Origin: Topomyia yanbarensis
Lineage: Eukaryota; Arthropoda; Insecta; Diptera; Culicidae
Direction of reading: 5' to 3'
DNA: 64,000 nt
Assembly: GCF_030247195.1 (NCBI RefSeq)
Contig: NC_080670.1
Location: 215,066,546-215,130,545 of the forward strand
Numbering within the stretch: the stretch's first letter is position 1; the number at the start of each line of letters is the position of its first letter. The translations under genes and the position numbers were made by a program. This document shows, piece by piece, positions 35,200-46,600 of the stretch. The notes beneath the pieces were generated by a model that was not told the DNA's origin, searched no databases, and saw nothing but the letters and a program-made list of their open reading frames with translations.

Positions 35200-35405
35200 G
35201 GTGGAGCGATTTCTTGGACGTTTCGCAAACAGTCTAGCGTCTCACTTTCAACAGCCGAATTTGTGGCTCTTTTGAAGGCCATACCGGACGGCTTATGGCT
35301 TAAACGATCACTGGTCAACTTGGGAAAAAGTGTGACAACAGTTCAAATGGATGAAAATAAAGGAATTCACAAATTCAGCAATCACGACCACATTGATATG
35401 AAGTA
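35200..35405 (+). pseudogene. Ty1/copia relic, right part (RNase H end)
   Basis: From 35200 the frame reads GGAISWTFRKQSSVSLSTAE, then FVALLKAIPDGLWLKRSL, ENKGIHKF and HIDMK. This is the copia RNase H C-terminus and continues the copia frame broken off at 29714. The first 12 bases repeat 29703-29714. It ends in a stop at about 35404, and no LTR is seen to the right. Confidence 0.88.
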
Positions 35406-35532
35406 AAATATTCTTAAATCTTAAAAAAAATAAGATTTCCTTCAAGGTCTTAAAATATTCATAAATTCCAGAGAACCTCTCTGACGTTTACAGAACTACC
35501 CTGATATTGGTAGAACATTCCGGAAGCTCGTA

Positions 35533-35861
35533 CACTCAAAAAAAAGTAAACGTTATGCCTATTGATTTTACACATAGATTTTTGCAATTAACGGAGGCAT
35601 ATAGACACTATTTGCTGGCACATAAACCTAATGTGTGTATTTACAAGAAATATTAATCTTACATTCACATTTCATAACTATTGGGCACATAAAACCCCAT
35701 TCTATAACAATATGCACATATAACTTATGTGTGTTCATACATAGTTTATACAGTTGACACATAGAAGATATGTGTGCACGAGATAACAATAGCATTTCTT
35801 CTTCATATGAATTTTAAGCGGTTTGAAGCAAATAGAATTAACGTTTGGATTTTTTTCAGTG
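35533..35861. mobile_element. TA-flanked MITE, 329 bp
   Basis: The left end is CACTCAAAAAAAAGTAAACGTT and the complement of the right end is CACTGAAAAAAATCCAAACGTT, each bordered by TA (35531-35532 and 35862-35863). The interior is AT-rich, with repeated CACATA/TATGTG words and no coding frame. It is a non-autonomous TA-inserting element. Confidence 0.85.
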
Positions 35862-35869
35862 TAGATATT

Positions 35870-37095
35870 CTGCATGCAAGATTTCCATGAATTCTACGCG
35901 ACTTCCTAAAACTTCCTGCCCCAAAGTCCATGGTAATACTCGAAAGTTTGAGATCAATATATGAGCCAAAAAAAGTTATTCTACATTGCTAAGGTTGTGT
36001 GTCTTACCTTACATCCCAATTTTGTTTAATTGATAAAATTTATTTCTGCGTAAAAAATACAAAGTTTCTTTTCCCCTCAATAAAATTATCACATAATCGT
36101 AGATCTGACAACAAACTTTCGGTCACAACAGCTTCACAGTAACACATGCATTTCATAAGCATAAACAATTGGCAATCTGTTGGAAGCTGAAATATAAAAT
36201 GGAGTGTCAGCCAAGCGATTTTGCTAAAAAAATACGGTGTACAGAATCTTTTCAAAACTGGACACAAAATCGTCAACAAGTTATCTGCAGTCTCTGACCA
36301 CTAAGCTTCAGTCGCCAGTACAGGACGACGCAGTTAGTTGCATGCAGTTTCTATGGAAACGTTCACACACAACATGACGGCACGCAATGATTTGTTGTAC
36401 GTAACGTGCAAATGCATTCAATGTATGCTGAGGGAACAATGACTGTACGTTTTTATATACTGACCCGTTGACGAACGTATCGTGTGAATCGCACGTTTAA
36501 CTTACCATGTCGCTCTAACAGAAAAGTGATTTTGTACAAAGCTTACGCACGACCAATCCATTCGCACACAACAACAAACTATTATGAATAATAATTATAA
36601 ATGATTGCTGTTCAAACATCCCCGCCTACTACCACTACTCAGTCGGTTCAATTGAAGGTCCAGCGACTGACAAGAAGCTGATAAATCTTGGAATTTGAAC
36701 TGCCGACATTTATTACCAATGCCTACTGCGATAGAGAAAATTCCATCAGACTTTCAAATGCAATTGCCTTCGTTTTCTTCGAACGCTAATTACGTGCTGT
36801 CGGCGAACTGTCCTACAGCCTGAATTAGGCCCGTGCTGAGCTGTTGACGTGTTGACCGGCAAAGTACTACCAATGAGCTGTTCGTTGTTTAACCCCCTTA
36901 TCTTAAATCGATTTGTACTTGGTCCGCGGGAAGTCACGTTGTTCCCGCTGAAACGCTCATCAACTCTATCTCACTCTCGTTAGCTCTGGGTAGCGATTAG
37001 ATTCGAGGACGGGGTGTGTGAACATACTTAAAGGCTGAGCTGCTAGTCGAAGTGGAGCCACCAGTTCGGTTCTCGGTACAATTCAATTTTTTGTA
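35870..37095. other. unassigned DNA
   Basis: No domain or repeat recognised. Several AATAAA hexamers on the minus strand could serve the caskin-type gene, but they lie 1.8 kb or more beyond its stop codon. Confidence 0.3.
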
Positions 37096-37098
37096 AAC

Positions 37099-37292
37099 GG
37101 CCAATAAGCATACTGTCAAATTTCACTTTGAGAGAATATTCTGGACAAACCGTAGCTCGCCAAGAGTGGACGTTGGCATTTTATAAAAGAGAAAAGTTTT
37201 CTCTTTCGTTTACTGCTGTCCTTATAATCGGCGATTGATGGTTTGGCCAGAATTTCCTCTCAAAGTAAATTTTGACAGTATGCTTATTGGCC
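37099..37292. mobile_element. palindromic MITE, 194 bp
   Basis: The arms begin GGCCAATAAGCATACTGTCAAA and pair with the right end over about 46 bp with few mismatches. A second layer (GACAAACCGTAGCTCGCC against GGCGATTGATGGTTTGGCC) extends the pairing. The centre AAGAGAAAAGTTTTCTCTTTCG is itself symmetrical. The same centre occurs at the right edge of the window (63945-63975), so the family has at least two copies here. Confidence 0.85.
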
Positions 37293-38731
37293 CTTTTCAA
37301 AAAACACGCGTAAATTTTTCAATTATAATTGTAGCGGGAAGTCATTAGGTGACCAACACATTCGAATTGTGTCAGCAAGTTAGCTGTACAACGCGACACA
37401 CATACATGTTCCCTTTGTTCAGGTCATGATGATCTTGGCATTCGATTCGTCAGGCGGTTGACTACGCGAAGTGGCGGCCTTATCAGCTCCATTTCCACTG
37501 TACGGTAAACAACATTTAAATCATTGTTCGGCACACGTTCCACACACGGGGAAAGAAAGAAAGAAAGACGTAGCAGGCGTGGTGCAGAGTCCACGGGGAA
37601 CTGGTGTCATTGGACGGGTGTGTGGGGCGTGCTGATAAAAGTGTTTCTGACAGAAAATCAAACGGTGATGTTGTTCGAGTTTCACACTTTGTATACCATA
37701 TAAAGAAATGAATGCGTCGACGTGGTTTCAAGTACAAACACTTTTTTACCTTGATTGGTTGGGCAGTCAGGTTGTGGCGTATGACACTGTCACCTGTGGT
37801 TGCGTAACATACAGCGAATTGACGCGGGTAGATAAGTGACGTTTATCCCCAGGAAAATTATTCGTATTATACGATACGATCCAGTAATCTTGGAACATAG
37901 TTACTTGTCCAGCGATCACTTCACGATCAGAATTCAAAATCGAAGACAAATTTTTATTATTTAAAACCTCGCAAGTCCTAGAATTTTTGAAATCTAAAAT
38001 TCAGTTCGCGAAGCTAGCTAGGGAAGAGTTCAAGTATTATCCCGTTGTTTCCAAGAAGCAGATAGTCAACTAATCCAATTAAAAAAATAGCCTTTCTTTA
38101 TATGAGAAAGGCAAAAAGAAATCCAAAACTATGAATTCCAAAACTCAATGAATCAAGAAGTAAGAAAAATTTACAGAATAAGGATTTGGATTATATGAAA
38201 ACTTAGCACGTTTTCAGGTAAAAACTGCTTTATCTGAAAGAAGGCTTGAGAAAAGGATAAGGTTTTGTAAAATTTTGGAACAGAAGTTGGAAGTTTTTGG
38301 TTAAGAAATGAATCTCAAATACAAATGGATCAATGTTTGTTTTATCCGCTAACAGAAAAAAAAATCAAAATAGGAACAACCGGATCTAAAGCTGTCAGAA
38401 TGCTTTTCCATTTTCCCATAAAAGTAAAGTCAGTTTCAGTCAGTTCAAAACAAGTCTAAATGTTTCTAGTGGGCCATGAAATGACTGTCAAACTTCTTCT
38501 GTCTTCTTATGTTTTAAATTGTTGTTCTTTGTTTCAGGCATCAACACGAAAAGTGACGAAACATTTTGTACCGCAGTCGCTGTCGGAGAGGGACCAACTC
38601 ATCAATACCCTAAACAAAAACAAAAAAACTGACCTCTCGATGTAGGAACTAATGCAGCTCCAACAGGCTAGATTTTATCTAGCATCTAACGAATTAGACA
38701 ATATAAATTATTGAGAAAAACGAAAATCTAC
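37293..38731. other. downstream flank of the caskin-type gene
   Basis: Mostly AT-rich and without coding signal. At about 38090-38115 a lone GCCTTTCTTTATATGAGAAAGGC-type near-palindrome matches the module ends of the giant inverted repeat at 56-63 kb, so it marks a remnant of that family. A minus-strand AATAAA lies near 37957. Confidence 0.4.
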
Positions 38732-40903
38732 TTACTCCCCATCGCTGATCCCGACGCGATTCTCCTCCTCCAGCATCGCGTCCAGCTCATCGGTCAGATT
38801 GGCCAGCATGTTGCCGATGTCGTTCAGTACGTTTGTTCCGACTACACCGATCTGGGCGGCGGCGGCAACCTGCGTCGGTGAAACGTTCGTCGATGCCGAT
38901 CCGGACATGGCCATTGAGCAATTGGCCTGTTGCTGCTGCTGCTGTTGAGATCCCGGCTGCTGTGATTCCGACTGCGGCGGTGATAGCTGCTGTATGCAAC
39001 CGGCTAGGGTCGTCGTGATCGAACCAGTCGACGACGAGGACGATGTTGAGGACGAAGAATGGGACAGCATGTGCAGGGGGTGGTGCTCTGCACGGTTCAT
39101 CGAGCGCTGCTTGATCGTGCCGGCGTTTTCGTTAGCGAACGGAATCTGATCGATTGATTCCAGGCTGGAGTTGCTTTTGTTGTCGTGCTGGGTTTTGTGG
39201 ATTTCGACTGTTGTTTGATGCGTTTGGCCGGCATAATTAGAGTAGAATTGTTGCTGTTGTTGTTGTTGCTGCTGCTGCTGTTGTTGTTGTTGCTGTTGAA
39301 GTATAATTTGATTGTGATAGATCGGCTGAGGCTGTTGGCTAGCGGGCGTGGGATTGTATTTAAGCGGATGATGATTGAAGGAAGAATAGTTTGAGAAGTG
39401 CATGGCATCTAGTGCGGCAGTGGCCATTTCGACATTTTCGATGTGACCAATCATCGGATTTGGATAGGGTGGGGCAGGACCACCATCCAGGGCGGGTGCC
39501 AGTTTAAGATTATTTGCTACAATTTTTGCTATTGGTCGTTGTCGTTGAGTAGTGCTGGGAGGGTTCTGGCACAATGTTAACCGAACACCGTAGTTGTTCC
39601 GCTGATGCTGCCTAGGAAGTGTTCCACCACCTTGGAAGTATTGCTGATGGGTTACAGTCCCGTGATGTTCGCTACTCATCAACGAGGATATTTCATTCGT
39701 CGGTGTGATGTCGCTATCGTCATACGAGCTGCGACGATAGATTGCTTGGTTGCCATCAAAGTGGACGTGAGGATAGGAAATCGGTTGCTGTTGCTGCTGC
39801 TGTTGTTGTAAATGCTGCTGACAGTAGTACTGTTCATTTCCGGCTGACGTTTGCCTCATGAATGTTGAGTAAGTCAGCTGTTTCGGTTCCAGCGATTCAT
39901 CGAACGGTGCTCTCATCGGCTGACAGTGTAATGCTGCCGTGGTCGGTTGCAGCATCGGAATAGCCGCTGGACCAACATATGGAACACCAAGCTTTCCACT
40001 GATGATATCTTTCACGCGCTTAATCGCCAGCAAAATCTTTTTCTGATGACCTAGCTTCACTATTCCTATATCCTCTAAATCTTCCCACGTCAGTTGGGTT
40101 ACATCGTTAACGGTTTCGTAACATTGGGCCAACAGTGGCTGGACGTACTCTTCCAGTCGGAGCAACCGTAGCCATTCTTCGATTGACCCCGGAACATAGT
40201 TAGGCAAAGCATCAGGTAATTTTAGCGCATCAATGTGTCGCTTCAGTCTTTCTCGATGGGTCGGCTGTTTGATGCCGATCGCTGTTAAATCCTCTGGCGT
40301 CATTCTCGCTATGGTCGGTAAATCGTAACCGGCCTCCAAGAACAAATAAGTATACTCATGAAAGTGGATCTCCATCAGCCATTCCGAGATGATGTCGTGA
40401 TCGCTGCGATTCGAGTGATTGCTCAACCGATTGCCGCTTCCAATCGAGCATGAACTGACGGAACAGCGGGGAGATGATAGTGTCCCATATCCACCAGCGC
40501 TGCGATTGGAAGATGTTGAAGCTCCTGTCAGATAGGAAGAAGCTCGTCCCGAGTCTAAACTGGCCGTTGAATGACGCGAACCGGAACCAGCCGATCCGGA
40601 CAAACTGATCGGGCTGTCTCGACCAGGCGATTGGGTGAGATCAATTCCTTGATCATCGGCAAAATCCGTATGATCGTAGCGTATCATCAGCGAAGAAGGT
40701 GTCTCCTGCTGGGTGCTGAACCCGTTATCGTCGACCGCACTGCCGGTTGTTGCGTAAGCTACCGCCTGTGTACTCCCTCCTCCACCAATCGCTGTTGTTC
40801 TTCCGTACACGTCCGGGACAGCCGGTGGCATCACCTTCTTCGCTTGAGGTGCTATTTTCGATTGTCGTGACATTCCTCCCGTGTTGACACTTAGCTTTCG
40901 CAT
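38732..40903 (-). CDS. ckn: caskin-type tandem-SAM adaptor protein (main coding exon)
   Basis: The 723-residue product has two adjacent SAM domains. SAM1 is at about residues 168-230 (EWLMEIHFHEYTYLFLEAGY, DLPTIARMTPEDLTAIGI). SAM2 is at about 236-302 (EEWLRLLRLEEYVQPLL, LTWEDLEDIGIVKLGHQKK). The tail (LNDIGNMLANLTDELDAMLE) resembles the caskin C-terminal motif. Between them lie disordered Ser/Pro/Gln-rich stretches with polyglutamine runs at about 370, 560 and 670. Caskins are cytoplasmic scaffolds. The Drosophila member works with the receptor phosphatase Lar in axon guidance. No ankyrin or SH3 region is visible. A strong acceptor (TTTGTGCCTTAG) sits at 40928, 24 nt before the ATG, so this is a downstream exon. 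The frame stays open up to the splice, and other isoforms may begin further upstream. The stop TAA overlaps a GTAAGT donor-like sequence. Confidence 0.82.
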   Translation of the reverse strand: MRKLSVNTGGMSRQSKIAPQAKKVMPPAVPDVYGRTTAIGGGGSTQAVAYATTGSAVDDNGFSTQQETPSSLMIRYDHTDFADDQGIDLTQSPGRDSPISLSGSAGSGSRHSTASLDSGRASSYLTGASTSSNRSAGGYGTLSSPRCSVSSCSIGSGNRLSNHSNRSDHDIISEWLMEIHFHEYTYLFLEAGYDLPTIARMTPEDLTAIGIKQPTHRERLKRHIDALKLPDALPNYVPGSIEEWLRLLRLEEYVQPLLAQCYETVNDVTQLTWEDLEDIGIVKLGHQKKILLAIKRVKDIISGKLGVPYVGPAAIPMLQPTTAALHCQPMRAPFDESLEPKQLTYSTFMRQTSAGNEQYYCQQHLQQQQQQQQPISYPHVHFDGNQAIYRRSSYDDSDITPTNEISSLMSSEHHGTVTHQQYFQGGGTLPRQHQRNNYGVRLTLCQNPPSTTQRQRPIAKIVANNLKLAPALDGGPAPPYPNPMIGHIENVEMATAALDAMHFSNYSSFNHHPLKYNPTPASQQPQPIYHNQIILQQQQQQQQQQQQQQQQQFYSNYAGQTHQTTVEIHKTQHDNKSNSSLESIDQIPFANENAGTIKQRSMNRAEHHPLHMLSHSSSSTSSSSSTGSITTTLAGCIQQLSPPQSESQQPGSQQQQQQQANCSMAMSGSASTNVSPTQVAAAAQIGVVGTNVLNDIGNMLANLTDELDAMLEEENRVGISDGE

Positions 40904-40927
40904 TGTAGCAGAAACATGCGGCAGGAA
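40904..40927 (-). other. ckn: 5' end of the caskin-type exon, after the splice acceptor
   Basis: The exon opens at 40927 after the minus-strand sequence TTTTATTTGTGCCTTAG, a good pyrimidine-rich acceptor. The 24 nt before the ATG are in frame and stop-free. A strong donor (ACTA|GTAAGTT) ends a candidate upstream exon at 41956. Joining it would be in phase, but that exon contains no in-frame ATG, so it is most likely 5' UTR. Confidence 0.5.
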
Positions 40928-43627
40928 CTAAGGCACAAATAAAAGGGTAAAACCAAATGAAAACTAAGAAAATAATTGCCTCGCTGGCTGCTCATCCACA
41001 TCGAAAGTTTCCGATAATCCGATGGAAGAAAAACTATCGAGCAAAGGAAAAGAACACTCGGATTCAGGTTGTTCACTTTTTTCCTCACACTTCACTCACT
41101 AAGACAACCACCAAAGCTACAAATCCACTTTACGATAACTCCACAAAACGGTGTGTCACTCTCAGCTCGATTATCTTACATCCAATAGCATTTTTTTTCT
41201 TATTCCCTCGTTTCTTATTAGTTTTCTCGTATGTTTTATCTTTCGAAGCACTTTCTTGTCGTGTTTTAATAGCAAGAAACACACTCACACAGCACGAACG
41301 GCCAGAAAAACAACACACAACTGGAAAGCAGCTAGCTGTGCGCTTTCGATCGACGTTGACACCGTGGGTTATGTAAATATTTTGATTCGTTCGTCACTTT
41401 TCTGACCAGCCGGACCTGTCAAAGGGTTTATTCGGGCCAAAGCTCACCCTAGCATGTCCGTCTGCCGCTGCTATCCCGCCGGAACTAGCCTTTTTACAGC
41501 TTTTTCCCGAGCAGATGGTGAACGTAGGTGTTATGGCTTCATTTTGTTCCGCCTGCGTCCCCTCCGGTTCACTCCCCGGATCTTCTAATGCTGTCCGGTG
41601 TGCGTGTATACGTGCATTTGGGCTCTGTGTCAATATAGCTATAGCCCACACGGCTCTGTACGTTTGCTGCTTGATCAGTCACCACCGTGTACGTATCAAT
41701 TTTCTTTCTTGACTGCCTTGCGATCTAATAGGTTGCAATCGTTCTCAGAAAAAAATGACACCGTCCTCGAATGTAAATTGAATCTCGTACCCCGATCGGG
41801 GAACGCAATTGTGCTCAATTAATCGAACTTGGAAGACACTGCTGCCACTTCTGTCACTTTTGCACACTTCTTCTGCTCCATTTCACGACATTGGGAAAAT
41901 TTCTCTCTCACTCCGATCGACTTTTGCCTCGACTGGTGATGCCGCTGCAACTTACTAGTACTCCGTAATGCTTGTGTCGCCGTCTTCGCCTACTTTGTGT
42001 CGTGGTTGTACTACCCGTAGTTTCTTTTTTTCCCTGCTGACGACCGTGCCTTGCGAGAGAATGCTTCTCTGCGGGCAGCTTGCTGCAGCGCGAAAGAGAA
42101 GGATAACCACAGAAAAAATGGAGTTTCACGTCTGGCGATAGAGCGCCTACTGATTTTTTTCCTTTGCCTTCTTTGCAGTCTGTTTCGTGATGGTTTCCTC
42201 CTGTACCTTTTCTTCTTCTTCTTCTTCTATTGGTGCCTGCCACAGCAACTTTGCCACTGTTCGACCGTTTTACTTCTGTCGACTGCACTTTTGACCTCAA
42301 AATGGGGCGATTTCTGCGTCACAGTACCGCGACTAAATGATAGCCACAAACAGGCTTATGGTTTGCACTATCACGAACCCCTCTACCGACTGTTGAAGAA
42401 ATATTTTTCACTGCACTGCTCTTTTCCTACTGGAACAACAGACGGCACAACATTCGAATAATAAAGCACAAAATTGGAAGGAAAATCAGACAGTGGTCAC
42501 TTCCATCCAGCCAAGAGTAATCGGTCCGAAAATACGACTTTTCTTTTTACACTACTGCTCTCTCGCTCTTTCTAGCTCGACTCTCCGATGGATACTACGG
42601 CTTACTATACCCATCAGCAAACCTCAGACCAACCGTACAGACTGGAACCGCAGATTGTGGCTTGATCTCGCCACTTTTCTCTCTGTCTCTCCAGCTCTCT
42701 CTCCCTCCTGAAAATGCTGTCGTCGAAGAGCGGCACGTTGATCGGAGTGCGAGTGACAAAGTGACAGATACTGCTGGCGACCTTGCGCAGTACCTGCGTT
42801 CGATGCAAATGCCACAGTAGAAGCTGCGATGACAGACGTCGATGCGATGGTGCTGTTGTTGATCGATTCTGGTTTCGGTAACGCGCTGGCCTCTGCCGGG
42901 AATAGTTGAAAGTGGGGTCAAGCTGAGACGCGAATCTCGACATTTGCAGCTGATTGGTATTTCGTCTCTGTAATGGAATATTAGCTTACAAAGATAAATT
43001 TTCGCGCTATTGGTAATTTTCAAAGATTTCAAATTAGTAACAGATTTTGATCAAATAGATTTTTTTAAGAAGACTTTCTGAGGATTTCATTATTTAAAAA
43101 AAGGTGAGGTAAATTGGGACAATAAAAGGTCAGAGTACAGCTGTACTGTGAAGTCTCAAAAAGGACTTTCGGATCATTTCAAGATAAATACCCTCCCGAA
43201 GCATAGTTGTAAATCATTTATTGATTAGTGTTGGTTGTTTTTTTTTGTAATTCTGTTGCGATTCGATTGGTTGTTAGCTTAGTAGTTAAACTATTAAAAA
43301 AAAAAATTTCTTACAAAACGCAGTTTCCAGAGCGAATGAGTTCTCGAATTCCGGTTTGGTGGTTGACTTTTTTCGCGCAAACAAAAAAAAACCGTTAGCC
43401 TAATTCACTAATCATTCCCTAAAATCACGTAGCATTTGTGTCCAATCTGTTTCTTTTAACTTTTTTACTGAGCTTTGCGCGCGCTGGCGTTCCGCCCCTA
43501 GTAGAGTTCAGTAGCTGTGTATCTGCGAGATATACATATAGAGTCAAATATCTTACCGTGTTCGATTTGTAGCGGTTGTCCCTTTCTTTTTCCTTATCAC
43601 GAATCTTTACAAATACATAGTCAGATT
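40928..43627. other. upstream region of the caskin-type gene (candidate first intron, 5' UTR exon and promoter)
   Basis: It holds a candidate intron (40928-41955, minus strand), a candidate untranslated exon to the right of 41956, and then a CT-rich block. I call no protein here. Open frames of up to 145 codons on both strands lack domain logic and overlap each other. Confidence 0.4.
42556..42716 (-). promoter_or_regulatory. GAGA-rich candidate promoter element
   Basis: Two clusters of CTCTCT (42556-42588 and 42676-42712) read as GAGAGAG on the minus strand, the kind of site bound by insect GAGA factor. They lie upstream of the caskin-type gene, where a promoter is needed. A simple CT-rich repeat is the alternative. 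Confidence 0.35.
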
Positions 43628-46600
43628 TTATTCCGTCACCATTGCCACGGCACAATCAGCGGACACCTCGCAACCATCCTCCTTGGATCCGTTTTGTTCC
43701 ATCGCCGTTGCAGTGGCAGCCGCCCTAATTTTTACCACCGTCGTAGGATGCTGTTCCAGCTTCAGCACTTTTTCGATATCGCCGAGATCCAGCCCGGCAT
43801 CGACGGTTCGCAGCTGGCGAACGATTGCGGATAAACCGAAGGATAGTGCGACCAGCAACCGATCGCGGGATGCGTCTGGCAGTTTTACGATCAGCTTGAC
43901 CAGCGATCTGACCAGCGCGGCACGTTGTTCGGCTGGACCGGGTTGACCCGGTGCAGCAGCTTCCGCGATCAGAAGGGGTGGTAAAAGATGTTTCTGAGGG
44001 TGCGGCAATTTGATTAAAAGAAAATTTTGATTATTTGTATTCTTAGGTACTTACCTGCACTACGTGCAGATAGTTGGAGAGGCAGTTCTTGAGGCACTCG
44101 TAGTGACGTTCCTGTTCCGTCAGAAGCACTAGAATGATGAGAACTGCGTCGCTGATATGTGGCAACAGAAGCGGGTCCCGGGCCAGTTTGTCTGCTTCGG
44201 CGTTTGTGCATTGAACCAGGGTCTGTAAAGGAAAAAGCAAATTGTTAGAAATTCGCAAATTTTGGAAAGTAATTGAAAATCTCGGTTTTTGCAGTAACTA
44301 GTATTAGAATTGGGGTTAATTTAGATACATCCATATCGAGCGATGCATTACTACCACAATATATTTCGCTCGTTTTCTCAGTTTCATAAAAACACAAGTG
44401 GAGCAGTTATCATAGACAGTAAAACGGGACACCCCCTTAAAAACCCAGGCCGTACCGTGGGAATTCAAGTATCCTCGATGTCGGGAGGAGTTCTGCAATA
44501 TCCGTTGCCGATTACAAACCTAGGCCCAACCAGACTGTAATGTCACATGCGATTTTTGGTGTTCCTGAAAGCGTGGAAAACTCCTTGTTTCATCTCAAAT
44601 TTCCAAAACCAATAGCTGTTTATTCTCAAGAGAGAAGCCTTTACAGGATCATCTGCCTATGGTTTTAGCAGCAGTACGTCCTGAGCCAAACGAGCATATT
44701 GATTTGTCGTGGTGAGGGACGAAGTTTTTTTACTGTTTCTGCCGAGGTACCAAGAGCGTCGTGTAAGGGAACGCTTCAAATCCCTCGGGCACTGTTTATG
44801 CGCGGGCATGGTATTGATTCATGTGAATTCTCCTTACAATAGCCACACCTAGCCTTGCTGCTTCGAAGGCCTATTTGCTTGTAGTTAGTACAATGCGCGA
44901 TGCTCGATATAAAGAGTTGAACAGATAAACGATATTTGTGGAAGAAGACATAGCTAAACGAAAAGTAGTCCCTACAAAGGTCAACCGATACGAGTTTGAA
45001 GGGACACATAATTTTGTCCCGTTCAGTGCGATTGACATTAAAATCTTTAATCACTGGAGCATGGGGTCCTTTCAACAGTCAACCCCGTATTTCAGTCGAT
45101 ACACTAATGACAAAATCGAATCAGTGACAACACCATCGATCTCAACTTTGTGAGCGGGTATGTATGTGCGGTAGTTCTTCATAAAAGGTTATTCGCCGGT
45201 TACGTTATTTGCTTGCCTTAGACAGAATATCACAATTCAGAATGTCACAGCTGAAAATGTTTGCGTTTGTTCTTTAGAAATCTTTGGAGTATTTAACCTA
45301 TGATATTCTTAACCCGTGGTGGAAAAATCTTATTCATCCCGATTTCACCTGTACGTATCTATACTAATCGTGCATAGTGGAATTTAAATGTGATAGTCAT
45401 ATTTGGCGCGAAACTTATGTAGAATGTTGTTACAGTACTGCTGATTGATTTTTATGAAGATCGAACACACGGTGTGGAAAAAAACTGCTTTTTTCGGTTT
45501 TCGATTTTTGCCCATTCTCTGTTCAACCTTAAATCGCCGGCCTTCGGAGATTTGTATGCCTGTGAAGCAGAGAATCGCAGAGTTGTATCGGTGTGCGCGT
45601 GTGAAGTGACTTGTACGAGTGTCGTGACGAAGCCTACCGACTAAAGCTTAGCTAACTGGCAGTGAGCAACCTCCCCCTCACAATCTTCCTTCTCAACACG
45701 CACAGAGCAAAAGCACGAAAAATCGCACGGCTATAGGCATGAATGAAGCAAGCAAACAATTTACCTGTCGCTTGTTCTTTATTCAGTGCACAAATACGTT
45801 GCCTGTACCTACCGTGTGAAATAGTGAAAATAGCGAAATAGTGCTGAGCAGACTTCCCATGAACATCGACAAGTTTGTACATGTGTACAAAATTTCGTGC
45901 ACACGTTCAACTTCAAACATTCTTCATCTCGATGTGCAGATTCGCCTCGAACATCGAACCCAAGCGAACGATGTACAAACTCTACTAGTTCAAACATCCC
46001 GGGTGCGTACACGAGAACGATTCGCACAAGGCAAAAAGAGTCAACGCTAGTGATGATGGGAGTGAGAAAGAGAAAACTGGTGCCACAAACCTGTCTGTAC
46101 GCACACCGTGTACGTAAATGGGGTTCATTTGTGCAAGTGAACATATGCACGTGTTTTGGTACGAAATAGCGTGTTCGAGTTCGCACACAAAATGTGGGTT
46201 TAATATGAGCACAGAACAAGAGCGAATATTGTATACGATGTGTATTTGGGAAGACTGAGTATCGACACACAGCAAAGCAAACCCCATTGCGGACTGTACA
46301 GTAAACGTCCCGTAAGACCAGCTATTCGGAGGCGGAACAATTATTAAAATTGCACGCAGTGCTCAAACTGCCCGACAACTGCTTCATATTTCACATGATG
46401 TGCTAATTATGTTCAAGGACATTACCCAAGCGGAGTCATTCGTTTCGCGAAACAATATGCAGCAGACCGCTGACTGCGGCAACGTTAATATTAGCACCCT
46501 CGTATATATTGATAATGATTCTACAGAAGCTCGATTACATGACTTATCCTCGTGCACACCTGACATCGTGATTAAAAACAAAAATACTTATTAAGATGCA

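Noticed and set aside
39185..39394. Plus-strand frame with a long leucine run inside the caskin exon
   Set aside because: Shadow of the polyglutamine codons on the minus strand.
41908..42300. Arg-rich minus frame that would splice in phase to the caskin exon
   Set aside because: It has no ATG (it opens with TTG) and an in-frame stop lies upstream. More likely 5' UTR.
42595..43032. 145-codon minus frame upstream of the caskin-type gene
   Set aside because: Overlaps other open frames on both strands, has no motif, and lies in the candidate promoter/5' UTR region.
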